64,000 nt of DNA from Capronia americana (taxonomy: Eukaryota > Ascomycota > Eurotiomycetes > Chaetothyriales > Herpotrichiellaceae): the NCBI GenBank assembly GCA_016110215.1, contig JADWQD010000003.1, forward strand, positions 3,162,001 to 3,226,000, given 5' to 3'. Shown here in pieces: positions 1-11,707 of the stretch. The notes below the pieces were generated by a model, which worked only from the letters and a program-made list of their open reading frames with translations, was not told where the DNA came from and did not search any database. The position numbers and the translations under genes are program-made. Each line of letters starts with the position of its first letter. Position 1 is the stretch's first letter.

Positions 1-915
1 GTCTGAACAATGTCGCAAAAGGCAGAAACGGGAAGGAGAACACACTTCGGGGCAAAAGGTTCCGGGATGCCGGAGGCAAAAGTCACCGCCGTGCCAGGGG
101 TCTGACTATGATTTCTATTGCTTAGCACTACGGAGTAGCCCGAATATAGAAATCACTTCTTGTGCGTGTTCATGTTGTTGAGCAATAGTATGCGTGTCGC
201 AGCGGCCGAGGCTCATGAATGTTTGTACACGTCAAGAATAGAGAGCCACCTCGAAGGGTGCTTGACAGCGAGGAGTTGAAAAAGATATGTCAAGTCCGAC
301 ACGAGGGCGCCAAAATGTACTGTTGTATATTTGGCTTCATGCCAAGAAAGGCCACCAGGTCGCGAGTAAGTTGAACGACACGAGTATTGCGCCCTTTGCC
401 TCGTTCATTCTTGCCACCTCTAGATTCAGCTGGCCGGGTACGATCCTTGTCCTTGTCCCAAGTAACGCGTGGACGAAGGGGGTTCATGCGAACGCACTGT
501 TCCCGAGCATTGCCGCCTGATAGCCGAGCCATGCTGTGGACCCACAACGAATCCTGGTGTTTGCACTCATGGTCGGGATTCAACCACACTCATGGTATGA
601 GACTGCATAGGGGGTGTGATACCAGGATCTTGAAATGTTCAGCTGGAGCTCTTCCCAGCTGATGTGGCCCTCAGGTCGTGGCTTCGTCCGTTCCCAGGTG
701 TGCTCTTTGGGGCCAGCTTCAACGAGTGACTGGTAGTACAGCCGCGGCCCATGCTCTGGTATCGTCCAAAGACCTTGTCGTAGATGACCGGTTCTGTTCA
801 GTCGGCCCCCGCCACAGAGATGAAAGTCAAAGACACGGCCGACAACGCGAGGGCTGAGGCGAGGGCAGTACTCTCCGGAAGTCGCGCATGCACACTTGAG
901 GATGCTGTCTGACCT
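1..915. other. No gene recognised at left edge
   Basis: Short open frames occur on both strands, but none has a family motif or a convincing start and splice context. The sequence directly before position 915 is the 3' side of the COX19 gene. I see no repeat or RNA gene here. Confidence 0.5.
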
Positions 916-1384
916 TCAGCCCTTCTGCTTGTCATCAACGGCATTGGTTGGCTTCTCAGCCGTCCGATCCGCCTCCGCCTCTCCCTTCTGGAGAGTGAAG
1001 CCAAGATTTGACCACTCGTCCTTGGCCATAAGGCCTTTCTCCATACGACATCCCAAGTACTCCTTCGCGAGTAGTCTACATTCCTCGTTGTTCTTTCCAG
1101 GCGGATTCTGCCTTCTCAAACAGCGCAGGTAGGAAGAGATGATGTACTTGCATTCCGCATCGTGATCGAGAGGGAAAGAGCCGCGTTCTGGAGGTGTCGG
1201 CTTGTAATTCGACGCACCACCTGCAAGCGAGTCAAAAAAAGTCTTGCTTTCAACAAAGGGCGACAAAAACAATGACAAGAGCAGAATGACCTAGGCAATG
1301 CCCCATATAGCGCATGTCTGGTCTTCACAGCGCATGCCTTCAGGATCAGAATGACTTACCTCCTGGAGCTCCAAATCCAGACAT
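916..1384 (-). CDS. COX19: Cox19, mitochondrial twin CX9C copper/cytochrome oxidase assembly protein
   Basis: Two exons, 1384-1360 and 1220-916, give 109 residues; the intron 1359-1221 has GTAAGT and TTGCAG ends. The start is in the short first exon, which encodes MSGFGAPG, the usual beginning of fungal Cox19. The conserved PPERGSFPLDHD stretch follows. Two helices each carry cysteines nine residues apart (CKYIISSYLRC and CRLLAKEYLGC), the twin CX9C fold imported and oxidised by Mia40 in the intermembrane space. Cox19 works with Cox11 in delivering copper to cytochrome c oxidase (family knowledge). The C-terminal tail is charged and unconserved. It is divergent from RPP40, with about 1.75 kb between the starts. 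Confidence 0.93.
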
Positions 1385-3057
1385 GAGATCTCAAGAACTG
1401 ACAAACAGAAAATCTACTTCCAGATGTTAGACCTTAAAGGTCAACTGCAATGCAAGAGAAGGGTGTAAGTCGTGTGGGTCGAAAATGAAATAAGCCGAAG
1501 CAGCTCCACACTCAGTCACGTGATGAGGACTACGGTAACGATCTCTATGGCTTAAGTTACACGGCTTGAAGGGATATTGGGTCTTGGATGAAAGCCAGCT
1601 TTCTTATTCGAACGCTTGTACGACATCGGTCAGCTACCGAGGGATAGGATACTAAGCTAAGTGCCAGAGGCGGGTGCAACCCATTTCTCGCACATGGTGG
1701 TGAAACATTATTTCTCGGACGCATTTCGCGAGTCCACGCTTCTCGATCAGAGGCACTATAGTGCTGTTAGAAAGAATGATCGAAGAAGGCGAGCATCGCG
1801 GGAGTTGAAGGGAAATCAACAATATCAGTTCTCCAAGGTGATGTATGTTCCACATGAGGATTCAGCAAGAACACAGCGAAAATACATGAGATCATCAGAG
1901 CAATGCATGTACAAAAAGCGTGTTCGCATACCTTTTCTTGGAAATATCTCTCTCAGCGTAGCGGATTTACCTGTCAGTACATCTGGTCAGCGGAGGCCCC
2001 AGTAACCAATATCGACCTTAGCAAGTGGCAGGAAAACATCTGTTTCAGGCTGTTAGCGAGTCGTCAGCAAAGGTCCTTGGCGCGGAGATGGACACATACC
2101 TCATTAAATCAGAATTTTCAGTGTAATACGTTCATTTCCAAGCGAATGCTCGGTTCAAACAGTGTGAATAGTGTTCATCATAAGATGCAATAAGAGAATG
2201 GGGTGTCTCGGATGTGTTACCTGAGGCAACACCGTCAGTAGAGTTCCTGTACTGCATAAATGTTCATCGAATCCATCTTGAGCGGTTGATCAGCTGACGA
2301 GTTCTCAACAAGTGTCACAGCCGCCAACGCATCCACAAGATTGTACGTCTTGTTTGGCAGATGAATGGCACTGCGCACGCAGTCTGTCCGCCCGTTCGTT
2401 CAAATCTTCGTCATGGTGGAAAAGGAAGGAAATTGAGGCGAGGGGGCATGGAGGGTACCTGCAGAGAATCCAGTCAGTTTTGACAGGTACGCCAAACAAT
2501 GTGCTATGGGGCCTGGGGACAAGATAGAGGATCAGACAAGGCTGAAACTTGTAGGAGACAGATTCCACATGGTAATTTAAGTCTGAGGAATGCCTTTCGT
2601 GTCATGGAGTCATCACTGAATGGGCGGGAGAGGAAATGAAAGTGACTGAAGCTGGGGTCGTACCTTTTGATGAATTCCCTTGGGGGTGACACGCGGACAC
2701 CAGCGACGTTAGCACCGATCGTCGGCCTGGATACAAGTCAGTTTCTTTCGCTTCAAGTGAGCAGCTGAAGGTGCAAGTGTGGACGACATGGTCAGCGTAA
2801 TTCTAGAGTTGTGTTGATCCTCAGAGAAAAGATCTCGGAGTTGGATTGCATGTGTTCATCATTCCAAAAAGTGAAGGCCGAAGAGCACTCACCATAGCAA
2901 TAAAAAGAACGCGTAGAGACGCCGTGTCCTCAAGAGCGCTTCAAGTTGACCCAAGTGCGATAAATTGAGAAGGACGAACTTTCAAATTTGGAGAAACTCG
3001 AAAATCATTGCTCCGCGACGCCAAGCCGAATGATACTAGCACACCGATACGGTGAAG
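1385..3057. other. Intergenic region between divergent COX19 and RPP40
   Basis: Several short frames exist (plus strand 1661-2193; minus strand 2305-2910), but none has recognisable motifs. On the minus strand around 2790-2660 there is an ATG reading MSSTLAPSAAHLKRKKLT, then a possible donor and a CTAAC branch-like site. I could not extend this into a supported gene. It may hold only promoters and untranslated leaders. Confidence 0.4.
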
Positions 3058-3065
3058 TATAAATA
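3058..3065 (+). promoter_or_regulatory. TATA box of RPP40
   Basis: TATAAATA lies about 75 bp before the RPP40 start codon at 3141, a spacing that fits a fungal core promoter with a short leader. It is a motif match only; no transcription start is known. Confidence 0.5.
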
Positions 3066-3140
3066 GCTTAGATACAACTCTCAGGCAGTATATTTTCTCT
3101 CCCACACTCGTGTTTCCACATCGCCAACAGCAGCAGCAAG

Positions 3141-4882
3141 ATGTCGCCCCTCTTCCCATTAGGGTCTGCACCGGCTCCAAAAGTGAAAATATCCGTAGGG
3201 CAGCTCCCGGGATATGTTTCTCTTTCTCAAGCGCCGACCAAGAGGCCTCCTTGGCAGACTATCCGTGAGATACCATGTGGCGATTCTGTGACTATCACTC
3301 TCCCCGATGAAATGCACCGCATCATCTGGGATAGCGTCGAGGCAGATGTTTCAAAACCAAAGTATGCAAAGGTCATCATGAAGCTTGAAGAGGTGCTTAA
3401 AGGAGAGTTTTTCACCGAATACATAAAGAAAGGTGGGCCTAATTCTACAATATCATGAGCACAGGGTTTCAACAAAGTATCCATGGCGATACCCACAAGA
3501 GTCTGATTTAGGTGTCTGTGCCCAGGAAATGTTTTCATGATCTCTGAGGGTGAACCGGGCGTAAACGACAACTTCTCACTGAGGGAGGGTAAGGCAAGCC
3601 CAGGGCTGATTCGCAATCAGCTGGTACAAGGTCGAAAATTTGGTGGGTTTGGAGACTGACGCAGCGTTACAGGAGTTCTGCGCATGGATCTTTCGAAAGA
3701 TTCCTACGAGCGAGCTGGTCTGCAGGGTGTACCCATGTCTTCTTCCGGTGGTAGAAAGCATGTCAAGTTAAGATACCGTAAGGCTTTCTTTTCACGTGTC
3801 AACGTGTCCACAGGTTTTCTTCGGCTGAAGCTGTCTGCTACCTTTGTTTCAGCACCCGCCGTCTATACGCTATGTACTGACTTCTGAGGGCAGTTGTGGA
3901 GATCAACCTTCGCCTTCCCTCAATGTTGCATGGGAAGCAAGGATTTGATCGCCTGGTGCGGGCTGCGCAGCGTGCTCTGAACAAAAGCCTGAGCTGGCTC
4001 TTTCTCGATTTGGATAGAGGTATTGGCATTCAATCTCATGGCATATGCTCTTTCTACAATTCTAACGGTGAATATAGAGCTCGACCAAAAGCCTTTAGGG
4101 CCTCTGAGTGCACATCATCCAACTGTGCAGACGTTGACATGTTCAAAACAAGAACTGTTGGAGACCCTGACCCCTTCAGCACTTACGGCCTTGCCTAGCT
4201 CCTCGTCTGCACTTTGTTTGGAAGGAACCCAAGAGTCAATATACGAAACCCTGGAATACCTCGATCTGGTCGCGCTTGCCTCGCCGCGAGTACAGGCTAC
4301 AGACCAAATAGATTCCTTCCTCAGCCGTTATGCCGTACCTGATCCCTCAGAAAGCTCAAACTCGGTCAAAAGCATGACCTGGAGCGGCCTAATAAGCTCA
4401 CGATGGATCTTAGAATTGGTATGCTCAATCATGTGAGTGCCCCCACTACTTGCCTTGAGAGTCATCGCAGGCCTCGCTCTAATCCCCCATACATCCATGT
4501 TACTGAGTTGAAGCCGGACAGCAAGCACTCGCGACTCAAGAACCTCCAGACTCTTGCCATTCAGCAACATTGGCTCGCAATCAGTGTTTCCTCGTTCAAG
4601 ACGCAAGCTGTCCATCAGACCGATGGGTACACTATCCTACTTCAGCCTGGTCGTAGTGATCAACCGTGGCAAGACTCCAAGCACGATGGCGGTGTACCGA
4701 CAAAGACAGGAGAAACCGAAATTGAGATGGATGATCTAGACCGAGACGACCCTGGTACTGGTGAAATAGCCACTCCCGATATTGGCACTTCCAGTGAACT
4801 CCAGCAGATCCCGGATGTCGTCTCACCACGCGCAGGATTCCAGCGCTTTCTGTGTGCTGAGTACATGGATAACTTGAAATAG
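3141..4882 (+). CDS. RPP40: Rpp40-like subunit of ribonuclease P/MRP
   Basis: Six exons: 3141-3432, 3526-3588, 3673-3777, 3894-4019, 4078-4432 and 4522-4882, giving 433 residues with phase kept at every junction. The reading follows fungal Rpp40 along its length: an N-terminal PWQTIREIPCGDSVTITLP block, KVIMKLEEVLKGEFFTEYIK at the first splice, MDLSKDSYERAG, then LRLPSMLHGKQGFDRLV. Near residue 290 comes the family signature YLDLVALASPRV..D.IDSFLSRYAVP. The C-terminal half has WLAISVSSF and TILLQPG. Rpp40 is a protein subunit of the ribonucleoproteins that process tRNA 5' ends and rRNA. The start ATG follows a pyrimidine/AGC-rich leader and a TATA box. The tail after about residue 380 is acidic and variable. 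The last intron, 4433-4521, is the least certain border. Confidence 0.85.
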
Positions 4883-4920
4883 CCCGTCGAGATTAACACC
4901 GTTATTCTGGGAGAATAGCG

Positions 4921-5366
4921 AACTAATTACGGAAATCGAAATACTGGACGGCCGCGTGGACTCTCTGTATCCGCCGCATCCAAGCTCCGACCAGTTTCGA
5001 GAATACCTCAAAGGATCAAAATGCCGCCGAGACTTCTTCTACGGGTTCAAATCACAGCTTCGAATGTCCACTCAACACCATATCCGTAGTGCAGATTGTC
5101 TCCAATCTGATCGACCCGCTCTTGGTGAAGCTATTTTCACCTATCAAAGATACCGAACGAGAGTGTTGGTTCATCCCAGCTCTCATCCATGACGGGACCT
5201 CTGCTGTTGCTCGATAGCCGATGTCCCACAAGCCTCCCATGGCAGAGCTTATGACGAAAGCCGAAGAATCTGCGGACGATGTGCGCAAGACCAGGACATG
5301 AGACCGGAGCTTGTTCAGTTAATTTCCCAATCCCACCAAGGGTTTACCGTGATATCTGTGTGGTGA
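4921..5366 (+). pseudogene. Coding-like relic downstream of RPP40
   Basis: Frame 1 is open from 4927 to a TAG at 5215-5217 and reads like ordinary protein (for example ISVVQIVSNLIDPLLVKLF then ECWFIPALIHDGTSAVAR). A second protein-like stretch continues in another frame from 5220 to a TGA at 5364 (RPELVQLISQSHQGFTVIS). There is no good start codon, and no splice pair that joins the two was found. I read this as a decayed gene or an exon group with sequence errors. I do not recognise the family. Chance open frames are a real alternative. Confidence 0.3.
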
Positions 5367-5369
5367 TTC

Positions 5370-6730
5370 TTCCAGAGGACTGCCTGCGACTGCACTGCAT
5401 CGACCTCCCAGAATCGACGATGCTTCGGTGGTTTGGATTTTGGATGACATAGATTGATCGTCCCAACCAACTCCGCAAACCAAGCGAAAGATGCTCATTA
5501 CTCGATCACTCGGACGGGCTTGCCATAACAAGAGTCGCACAGAACAATGCAACACATACAGTCCCGTTATGTGCTTGGAACTGCTGCATAGGGGTTCTGT
5601 TCTGGACAGGATAGCATTTCCTCGATGTCGGGCTAAACTCGAATACCGATATTAATACCTGCCCTAGTATGTTTTTCAATGTCATTGACTATTGCGGGCT
5701 GTGAAGACTTTCTGAGACCACCTCATGAGCCGTTCATTAGGTCGTTGATCTATACTGTAGTTTTCGATCCAGGCCGAGGTGGTTCTATTGACATCGTGAG
5801 CATTGCCAGTCCGTTTCGCCATGGAAGATCGATCAGCTTCAGCTTCAGATTCCTTCCCTGATATTAAGAACTACAATACCACTATAGAGCTGTATTATCG
5901 GCAATATCCGACAAGCAAAAAGTTGACCAGCACTTCTAGGTATCCCTAAATGATCTCCGGTGTAAGTTACCGGGATTCTGGCGACCGAGCAGTCACCTTC
6001 CGCCGCAGAGCGGGCGATGGGAGAGTGCCACCAGCCCAGTAATCTCGGTCAAGGTGATGGCAGCTAGCAGTAATATCAAGAGCCATCAGACTCAGTCATT
6101 GAAACATTGTGGCCTCCGCTAGAGATTGCTCTGGATTTGGCATCCTCTCCGGCGGCAGGATACGAAGGCGTCTACCGTTGTGATTGAAGACCTGCTTGAA
6201 TGGGGTGACGCTGACACGGTAGTGACCGCCGTATCCACGTCCTACAAGATATGTTAAGAGCAATCTGATTGTCTGTCCCAATGTGCTTGACAGAGGATAG
6301 TGAGGGCAGACCCAACAGGGTGTCCTTGTCCAACGTAAACTGCTGACAATAGAGCCAAGTGCCCATCGAATTTAGACCAAACAGTCTGCAATCATAGAGT
6401 TTGGCATTGAGGTTGTCATAAACATTCATAAGGACACCGTGCAAGCATCAACTTGATGACCGGTGACCAGGTGCAGAACAGGCGGTTGAATCACGTTGGA
6501 CTGGATGTCCGCCCGCGGACATATGCGCCAAGGCCGACAATTGCACGACCATCCCTTTTACTCCCCCGCAAAAGTTGCTTCCATCCATCGTCGTTTGATC
6601 CACCGTTGGCGCTAACAGAACGCCCTCAATTGTCAAGATGGCCCTCTCTGTCTCCCTCACCGGGGCATGTATCTTGCTATCATCGTCCCTCCTTCTCGCC
6701 ACTTTTGTCACCTTCGTCCTCTTCGACAAG
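5370..6730. other. Gene-poor spacer before CKB
   Basis: Only short shadow-like frames are present. The last 250 bp before 6731 are rich in pyrimidines and probably hold the promoter and leader of the casein kinase gene. Nothing else recognisable is seen. Confidence 0.5.
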
Positions 6731-7790
6731 ATGGAGGACTTCCAGTCCGAAACGGATAGTGACTACACCAGCTACTGGAGAGACTGGGTGAGTGTCTCGA
6801 ATTTTCCTTCACTGGAGCCTCATTTTCAACTTGCCCCCCCCTCCCCCGAGATAAACCACCCCCCCCCCCCCCCCCTCACTTCCCACTTGACGTGACATGA
6901 CCTGAGCGGTTGCCACCCCCCAATCAACCTGTTTGTTCAATACCTAATGAACAATGAACCCTGTAACCATGAACGGAGAACCAACTAAATTCCGATCTCA
7001 GTTCATCTCCTCGCGCGGCAACGAGTACTTCTGCGAGATCGACGAAGAGTACATCACCGACCGGTTCAACCTGACAGGCCTGAACACCGAAGTGCACTAC
7101 TACCAACATGCGCTGGACCTGATCACCGACGTGTTCGATCTCGACTGCGAGGACGACATGCGCGAGACGATCGAAAAGTCGGCCCGCCACCTGTACGGCC
7201 TCGTGCACGCGCGCTACATCGTCACCACGCGCGGCCTCGCCAAGATGGTCGAAAAGTTCAAGAAATCCGACTTTGGCCGCTGTCCCCGCGTCATGTGTGA
7301 GAGTCACCCGCTCTTGCCGTTCGGCCCCAGCGACAACCCCGGCCTGAAGACGGTCAAGCTCTACTGTGCCAAGTGCGAGGACATTTACAACCCCAAATCC
7401 AGCCGCCATGCCAGCATCGACGGCGCCTACTTTGGCTCCTCGTTCCACAACATCCTCTTCCAGGTCTACCCGGCATTGGTTCCTGTCAAGTCGCGCAGAC
7501 GCTACGAGCCCAAGATCTTCGGCTTCAAAGTCCACCATGCCGCCGCGTTGGCGAGATGGCAGGATGCAGTACGACGCGCCCAGCGCAAGAGACTCGAGGA
7601 GGCCGGCGTTGTGGCTGAAGGACAGCAGCTGTTTGTTGAGGATGCAGAGAGCAGTGATGGTGCCGGCGACGACCGTGCCGAGGACCTGGAGGATGAAGAG
7701 ACCGACGCTGTTGTGGCTGTGAGTGGTGAGGTCGAAGGTGTGGGATTGCAAGGTGGCGCGGGTTTGGCAGCCGCTGGCCAGGCCGTCTAG
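6731..7790 (+). CDS. CKB1: Casein kinase 2 regulatory (beta) subunit
   Basis: Two exons, 6731-6787 and 7002-7790, give 281 residues. The protein begins MEDFQSETDSDYTSYWRDW, a typical fungal CK2 beta start, then FISSRGNEYFCEIDEEYI and DRFNLTGL. The zinc finger is complete: CPRVMC around residue 115 and CAKC about 30 residues later, with LLPFGPSDNPG between them. This finger forms the beta dimer that holds two catalytic alpha subunits in the nucleus and cytoplasm. After about residue 205 the tail is acidic and low in complexity, as in other fungi. An in-frame ATG at 6638 would add a hydrophobic 31-residue extension; I chose 6731 because family members start there. The intron contains a run of 17 C. 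Confidence 0.95.
6859..6875 (+). repeat. Homopolymer run of 17 C in the CKB1 intron
   Basis: An uninterrupted C run directly follows a short CCA, inside the intron 6788-7001. Its length is prone to replication and sequencing error. It does not affect the coding frame. Confidence 0.95.
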
Positions 7791-8256
7791 GCAATCCAAG
7801 CAAGCACACGGGATCGTTATGCAGCACTACGGCGCTTATGAGACTACGGAGTATGGCGTTAACGACGAACGGCTTGAGGGGAGAATCATAGCTGAAAGGT
7901 GTACTACCGGTGTTTGTGGCAAGGTACCAGTGCTTCTTCACGGCGGGCGTCCTGGCGTTGAATTTCACGCGGAGCAGGTCAAGACGTGCATGATCGCGCA
8001 AGCGGAGATCGAGTGTAGCCACGAGCCCGAAACAGAACGAGCAACAGCCGCGAGACGATAGGCGCCAAACATGCAGGTCAGCTGGAACAACAATGAATGT
8101 TCTTAAAGTTCATGGGATTGTCTCAAGCGATTTCAACCTGGGCCGTGTCGATGTGCCCAGCGACAGCCAGGACATTTTCTCCGGAGTCTTGGTGGGAGTC
8201 TTGGACGGCGCAGGCTTTTTGGCCGGTGAAACTTGGGTCAGATTTTGGTTTGACTT
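7791..8256. other. Spacer between convergent CKB1 and RXT2
   Basis: Both neighbouring genes end here, so this should hold two 3' untranslated regions and terminators. No conserved reading frame is seen. Confidence 0.6.
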
Positions 8257-9932
8257 CTAATCTCGCCGTCTCCTCTTGCCCTTCCTGCCCGTGTCCTCCT
8301 GCGCCTCATTATTCTCCTCGTCAGTGCCCTTCTTCAAGTCCTCGACCTGCACTCCCCACGCCTCGGCATCGATCCAATCCTCTCCATCTGACAGCTCCCC
8401 TACGTGCCCCTCGGTTCTGGCCCACTGCCACACTTTGTCGCGCATTCTCTTCGCTTTGATGAGTTTTGCCAGCACGGCTTCGTAACCACGCACACTTTCT
8501 TCCTGTTTTTGGATATACATCATCAGCAGGCGGCGGGTCTCCATCAATTCGTCGACGGGGATGCCTAAGCGGAGGAGGTTGCGGGGAGCACGATGGTTCG
8601 CTGCCAATATCGGAGGTAGGAGAAATAAAGGATCGGGCTGTAACAGGTATGAATCGACAGAGGTGGTCGAGTGGGGTGATAGGGGAGGGGTTGCTGTATT
8701 GGAATTGTTGTTCTCGGCCGCTAGGGCTCGGGTTATCCTTCGTGTCGGTCGGTGTTGGGTCTCGTCCTCGGACGCCGCTTCGCCTTCTTGGTCATGTCCC
8801 GCGGCATCTGCGTTCGTTGTTACAGGTGCGTCGCCTAGTCCCTCAGGATCGTCCTTATTGCTGGGCGGGATTTGTGCCTTGCCTTCCGGGACACTGTCTT
8901 TGTGGAAGCCATTCGTGGTGGGCCCGTCATCAATAGGCGCATTCTCCTCTTGTGCTGGGTGTTGAGTCTCTGCTTCACTGAGCTTCTTAACGGGTTTGCT
9001 GTCGTTTTCTCGAGCGTTTGCGTCCGAATGGACGACCACAGCATGCGCTGTGTCCTCCTTTTGGGAGGGCTTCGCGTAATCGTGACCATTGACCCCGTTT
9101 CGTGAGATCTCATTCTCATGGTCTCGCTTTCGCTTCTTGGCTGCTCGCTGTGCGGGAGCCCTGGGTTTGGGCTCGAACATATCCCAATCGTCAACGCCTT
9201 CAGTGCTCTCCAGAGGTATCCAAGACTCGTCTCCCATAAATTGTCTGCTTAGGTTTTTGGCTCGCCATAAGTTTACCCTCTCTTGACGCAGCTTGTCTTC
9301 AGTTGATCTGACCATGTCTGGAAGGGCAGGGTCGAGAAAAGGTAGGGACAAAGTAGGGTGAGTCGCGAGCTCGGAGGGATGCTTCAAAGGACACAAGAGT
9401 TCTGAGAGCACGGATTAGCGATTGACCATCAGGCAGAGAGGACAATGCACTACCTTCGAGACGGATGCCAGCATAAGGGTTCTCCTCCTCGGCAGCAGCG
9501 TCTGCCTCTGCATCACTTTCATCGTCTTCTAATTCGTCGCCGTCTTCATTGGTCCGTATAGGGTTGCGTTGGAGGATGTAGCGCGTGTAGCCAGCATGTT
9601 CGATCTTCTGTCGTCGCAATTAGCCCTATAGCTCAACCCCCCACAATATGCATACGCGCCGACGTACTTGTTTATGGCCTTCTGGACCATGCGCATAAGG
9701 TAGAGCACCTGCGTGGACGTGGACTGCCCCGCGGGCTAGTTTGTGGCCTCTGTTTGTAGCAGCAGAAATGGCCTCATCGGTGGGAGCTGAGGGTGCGAAG
9801 GCAAGATTAGCAGGAGAATCTAGACGATGCGTGCGCATGGACGATCTACGGTGTATTACCTTCTTTTTCGCGTCGCAGAGCTCTCTTGAGGGCGGCGATC
9901 GTCTCTGCGATCTCAACATGTTGAGGGGGCAT
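8257..9932 (-). CDS. RXT2: Rxt2-like subunit of the Rpd3L histone deacetylase complex
   Basis: Four exons, 9932-9860, 9786-9668, 9607-9454 and 9401-8257, give 496 residues. The N-terminal 150 residues match the fungal Rxt2 N-domain: VEIAETIAALKRALRR, TNRGHKLARGAVHVHAG, KIEHAGYTRYILQRNP, then an acidic run ending in AAAEEENPYAGIRLEELL and LKHPSELATHPTLS. An RQERVNLWRAKNLSRQFMGD helix follows. The middle is disordered and rich in D, E, N and K; a helical segment near residues 390-450 and a basic KGKRRRRD end may serve protein binding and nuclear import. Rxt2 belongs to the large Rpd3 repressor complex. The start is the only ATG giving the conserved first helix. It is convergent with CKB1. Confidence 0.85.
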
Positions 9933-10346
9933 GGCGGACGTCGAGGCTGGTCGAGAGATGGGCTCGCAGGACAAGATCAGTGCACGGACAGAATGAGGTG
10001 CCACCCGGAGGGGAAAGTGGGAGGCGAAAACCGACTTGAAAAGCGAGAAGCAAATTCACAGTCTCACTACCCTCATCGTAGCGAGTGGATTATAATGCAC
10101 TGTTCATGGGAGAATGAGTCGAGTCGAGGAGAGAGCCGCAGCGTTGCTTTCACCTCGCTTTCACTCCTCATCCGATGGCACGCACGCCGGAAGTAGCCAA
10201 TCACAACATGCGCGCCGGTCCAGGTCTCGGCATACCTGCTATACAGGGTGACCACCAACCATGACGCAATACAGAAATTATCACGAGCTGAGGATCCCAC
10301 GCGCTCGAGCTCGGTTGTGTCTGTCTGAGCAATGACCTGTCACCCA
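9933..10346. other. RXT2 promoter and OPI3 3' side
   Basis: This 414-bp spacer separates two minus-strand genes. It contains repeated GAGTCGAG/GAGAGC-like purine stretches around 10118-10140 but no gene. Confidence 0.5.
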
Positions 10347-11206
10347 TCACGCCTTCTTGCGCTCCTTTTGCTTCGTCATAGACCGAGTTACAGGCCTTGA
10401 CTCTTTCTGCGCGTAGATTGCGGCAGTGAACGGGCTTGGTTGAGTTAGCGATTGAACCCACTGGGGGCGAGAGACTTACTCTTCAAATTGCAGTGCACCA
10501 AGGTACATCATAAACAGCTCCAATGTCAGAAGCAGCCCGGCGACACGGCCATAGTACAGTGCTGTCCCCAAGAACGAGAGGGTGCTTCCCCAGTACATTG
10601 GTGCCCCCGTGACATTGAACGGAAATCCTTCCACCTTCTTATCCATCAGAATGCCGAAGTAGTCGCCCAAGTACGTGCCAGTGACGCCCAAGGCGTACAT
10701 GCTCGTCAGAACCAGCACGTTGCCGCTCAGGAACAGGAGCACACCCAATGCCGGCTGGTGTAACGGCGGGTAGATTGGCTGCTCTTCCAACGCAGACTTG
10801 TAGAGCGAGTCCCGAATAATGCCAATGCTGAAGATGGTGACGGCCAATGCATAGCAGCCATAGTAAGGCGATCCAAAGGCTCTGGTCAAAAAGTGAGTTT
10901 TATGCTCTGCTTGCGTTAGCACTTGCACAACCTCCAGCACCTTCGCGGTTCTTGCCTCGTCGAGCCACGATACTGCGGAAAGTCAGTTACCAAGAGCTTC
11001 CTAACGACGGAGGCCGGGAGACTCACTTCCAGAAAATTGGATTGAATGCGATCGCCGCGGCCGCAACTGTCTCAACGTCTCAGTGGAGCTCAATTCGGCA
11101 ACAAATTTTCAAGGGTCTTACTATAGAGAGACGTTTGGGAAGTGTCTAGGAAGCCAGTTTTTTCTCTCCCGGTAACGCCTGCAAAGACACTTTGTATCTT
11201 CTCCAT
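10347..11206 (-). CDS. OPI3: Phosphatidyl-N-methylethanolamine N-methyltransferase (Opi3)
   Basis: Five exons, 11206-11122, 11066-11027, 10972-10956, 10906-10480 and 10434-10347, give 218 residues. The reading follows fungal Opi3: AAAIAFNPIFWNIVAR, then FGSPYYGCYALAVTIFSIGIIRD, the PALG and GTYLGDYFGI segments, and FPFNVTGAPMYWGST with its small-residue AdoMet-binding region near residues 130-150. EDPFTAAIYA follows, and the basic KQKERKKA end resembles an ER retrieval tail. The enzyme makes phosphatidylcholine in the ER by the last methylations and has three to four membrane helices. The third exon is only 17 nt. The intron after it, 10955-10907 (49 nt), must begin GCAAGA rather than GT for the conserved IVAR..EHKTHFLTRAF join; a perfect GTGCTAAC branch site supports it. 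The neighbouring GT sites would leave an intron of about 34 nt. Confidence 0.9.
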
Positions 11207-11707
11207 CTTGGATCAGGTTTCTATTTCACGTCTATCGGTAAGGAGGCATTGGGAAAGAAAATGACAACAAAGCAGATTGAAAGCGCTACTAGTACGGGCA
11301 GTTACGGGGGACGTTCTTGGCAATCGAACAAGTATGACGACTGTTTGCGCGATCCGTTCTTTTGTTCGTCCGTATAGTGCGCAGTACGAGGTACGGAATA
11401 CGGAATACTCCGCACTATTAAATTGCGGCGAACTGTCACCACTGTCCATTCGTATCACTCTGAAAAACATTGCGGCGTACTTGTACGGATATTAGCGGTC
11501 GCGGCCAGTTGTGAGGCGGGGCTTGCGGCAAGAGTTTTGATTCATACAGAGTGGAATGAAGACCCGAATCTGCCATGATCGGTGGACTCTTAATACTTCA
11601 GCTGCACATGGCCAGGACTATTACTACTCTATGGGCGAGCCTTGGTCAGAAGCCTTGGCTGGATGCGGAGGTTACCCTCGCGGACGACGATCTGTCAACT
11701 GTGCAAT
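11207..11707. other. OPI3 promoter region
   Basis: The stretch lies between the OPI3 start and the end of the next minus-strand gene. Around 11370-11410 there is an imperfect repeat of TACGGAATAC/GTACGGAATACTCCG. No gene is seen. Confidence 0.4.

Noticed and set aside
1661..2193. Plus-strand frames of 96-114 codons upstream of RPP40
   Set aside because: No motif, biased composition and no conserved start context.
6924..7799. 291-codon minus-strand open frame over CKB1
   Set aside because: It is the antisense shadow of the conserved CK2 beta exon, and its own sequence has no family motif.
7723..8061. 112-codon plus-strand frame over the end of CKB1
   Set aside because: It overlaps the conserved CKB1 frame, begins without ATG and has no recognisable content.
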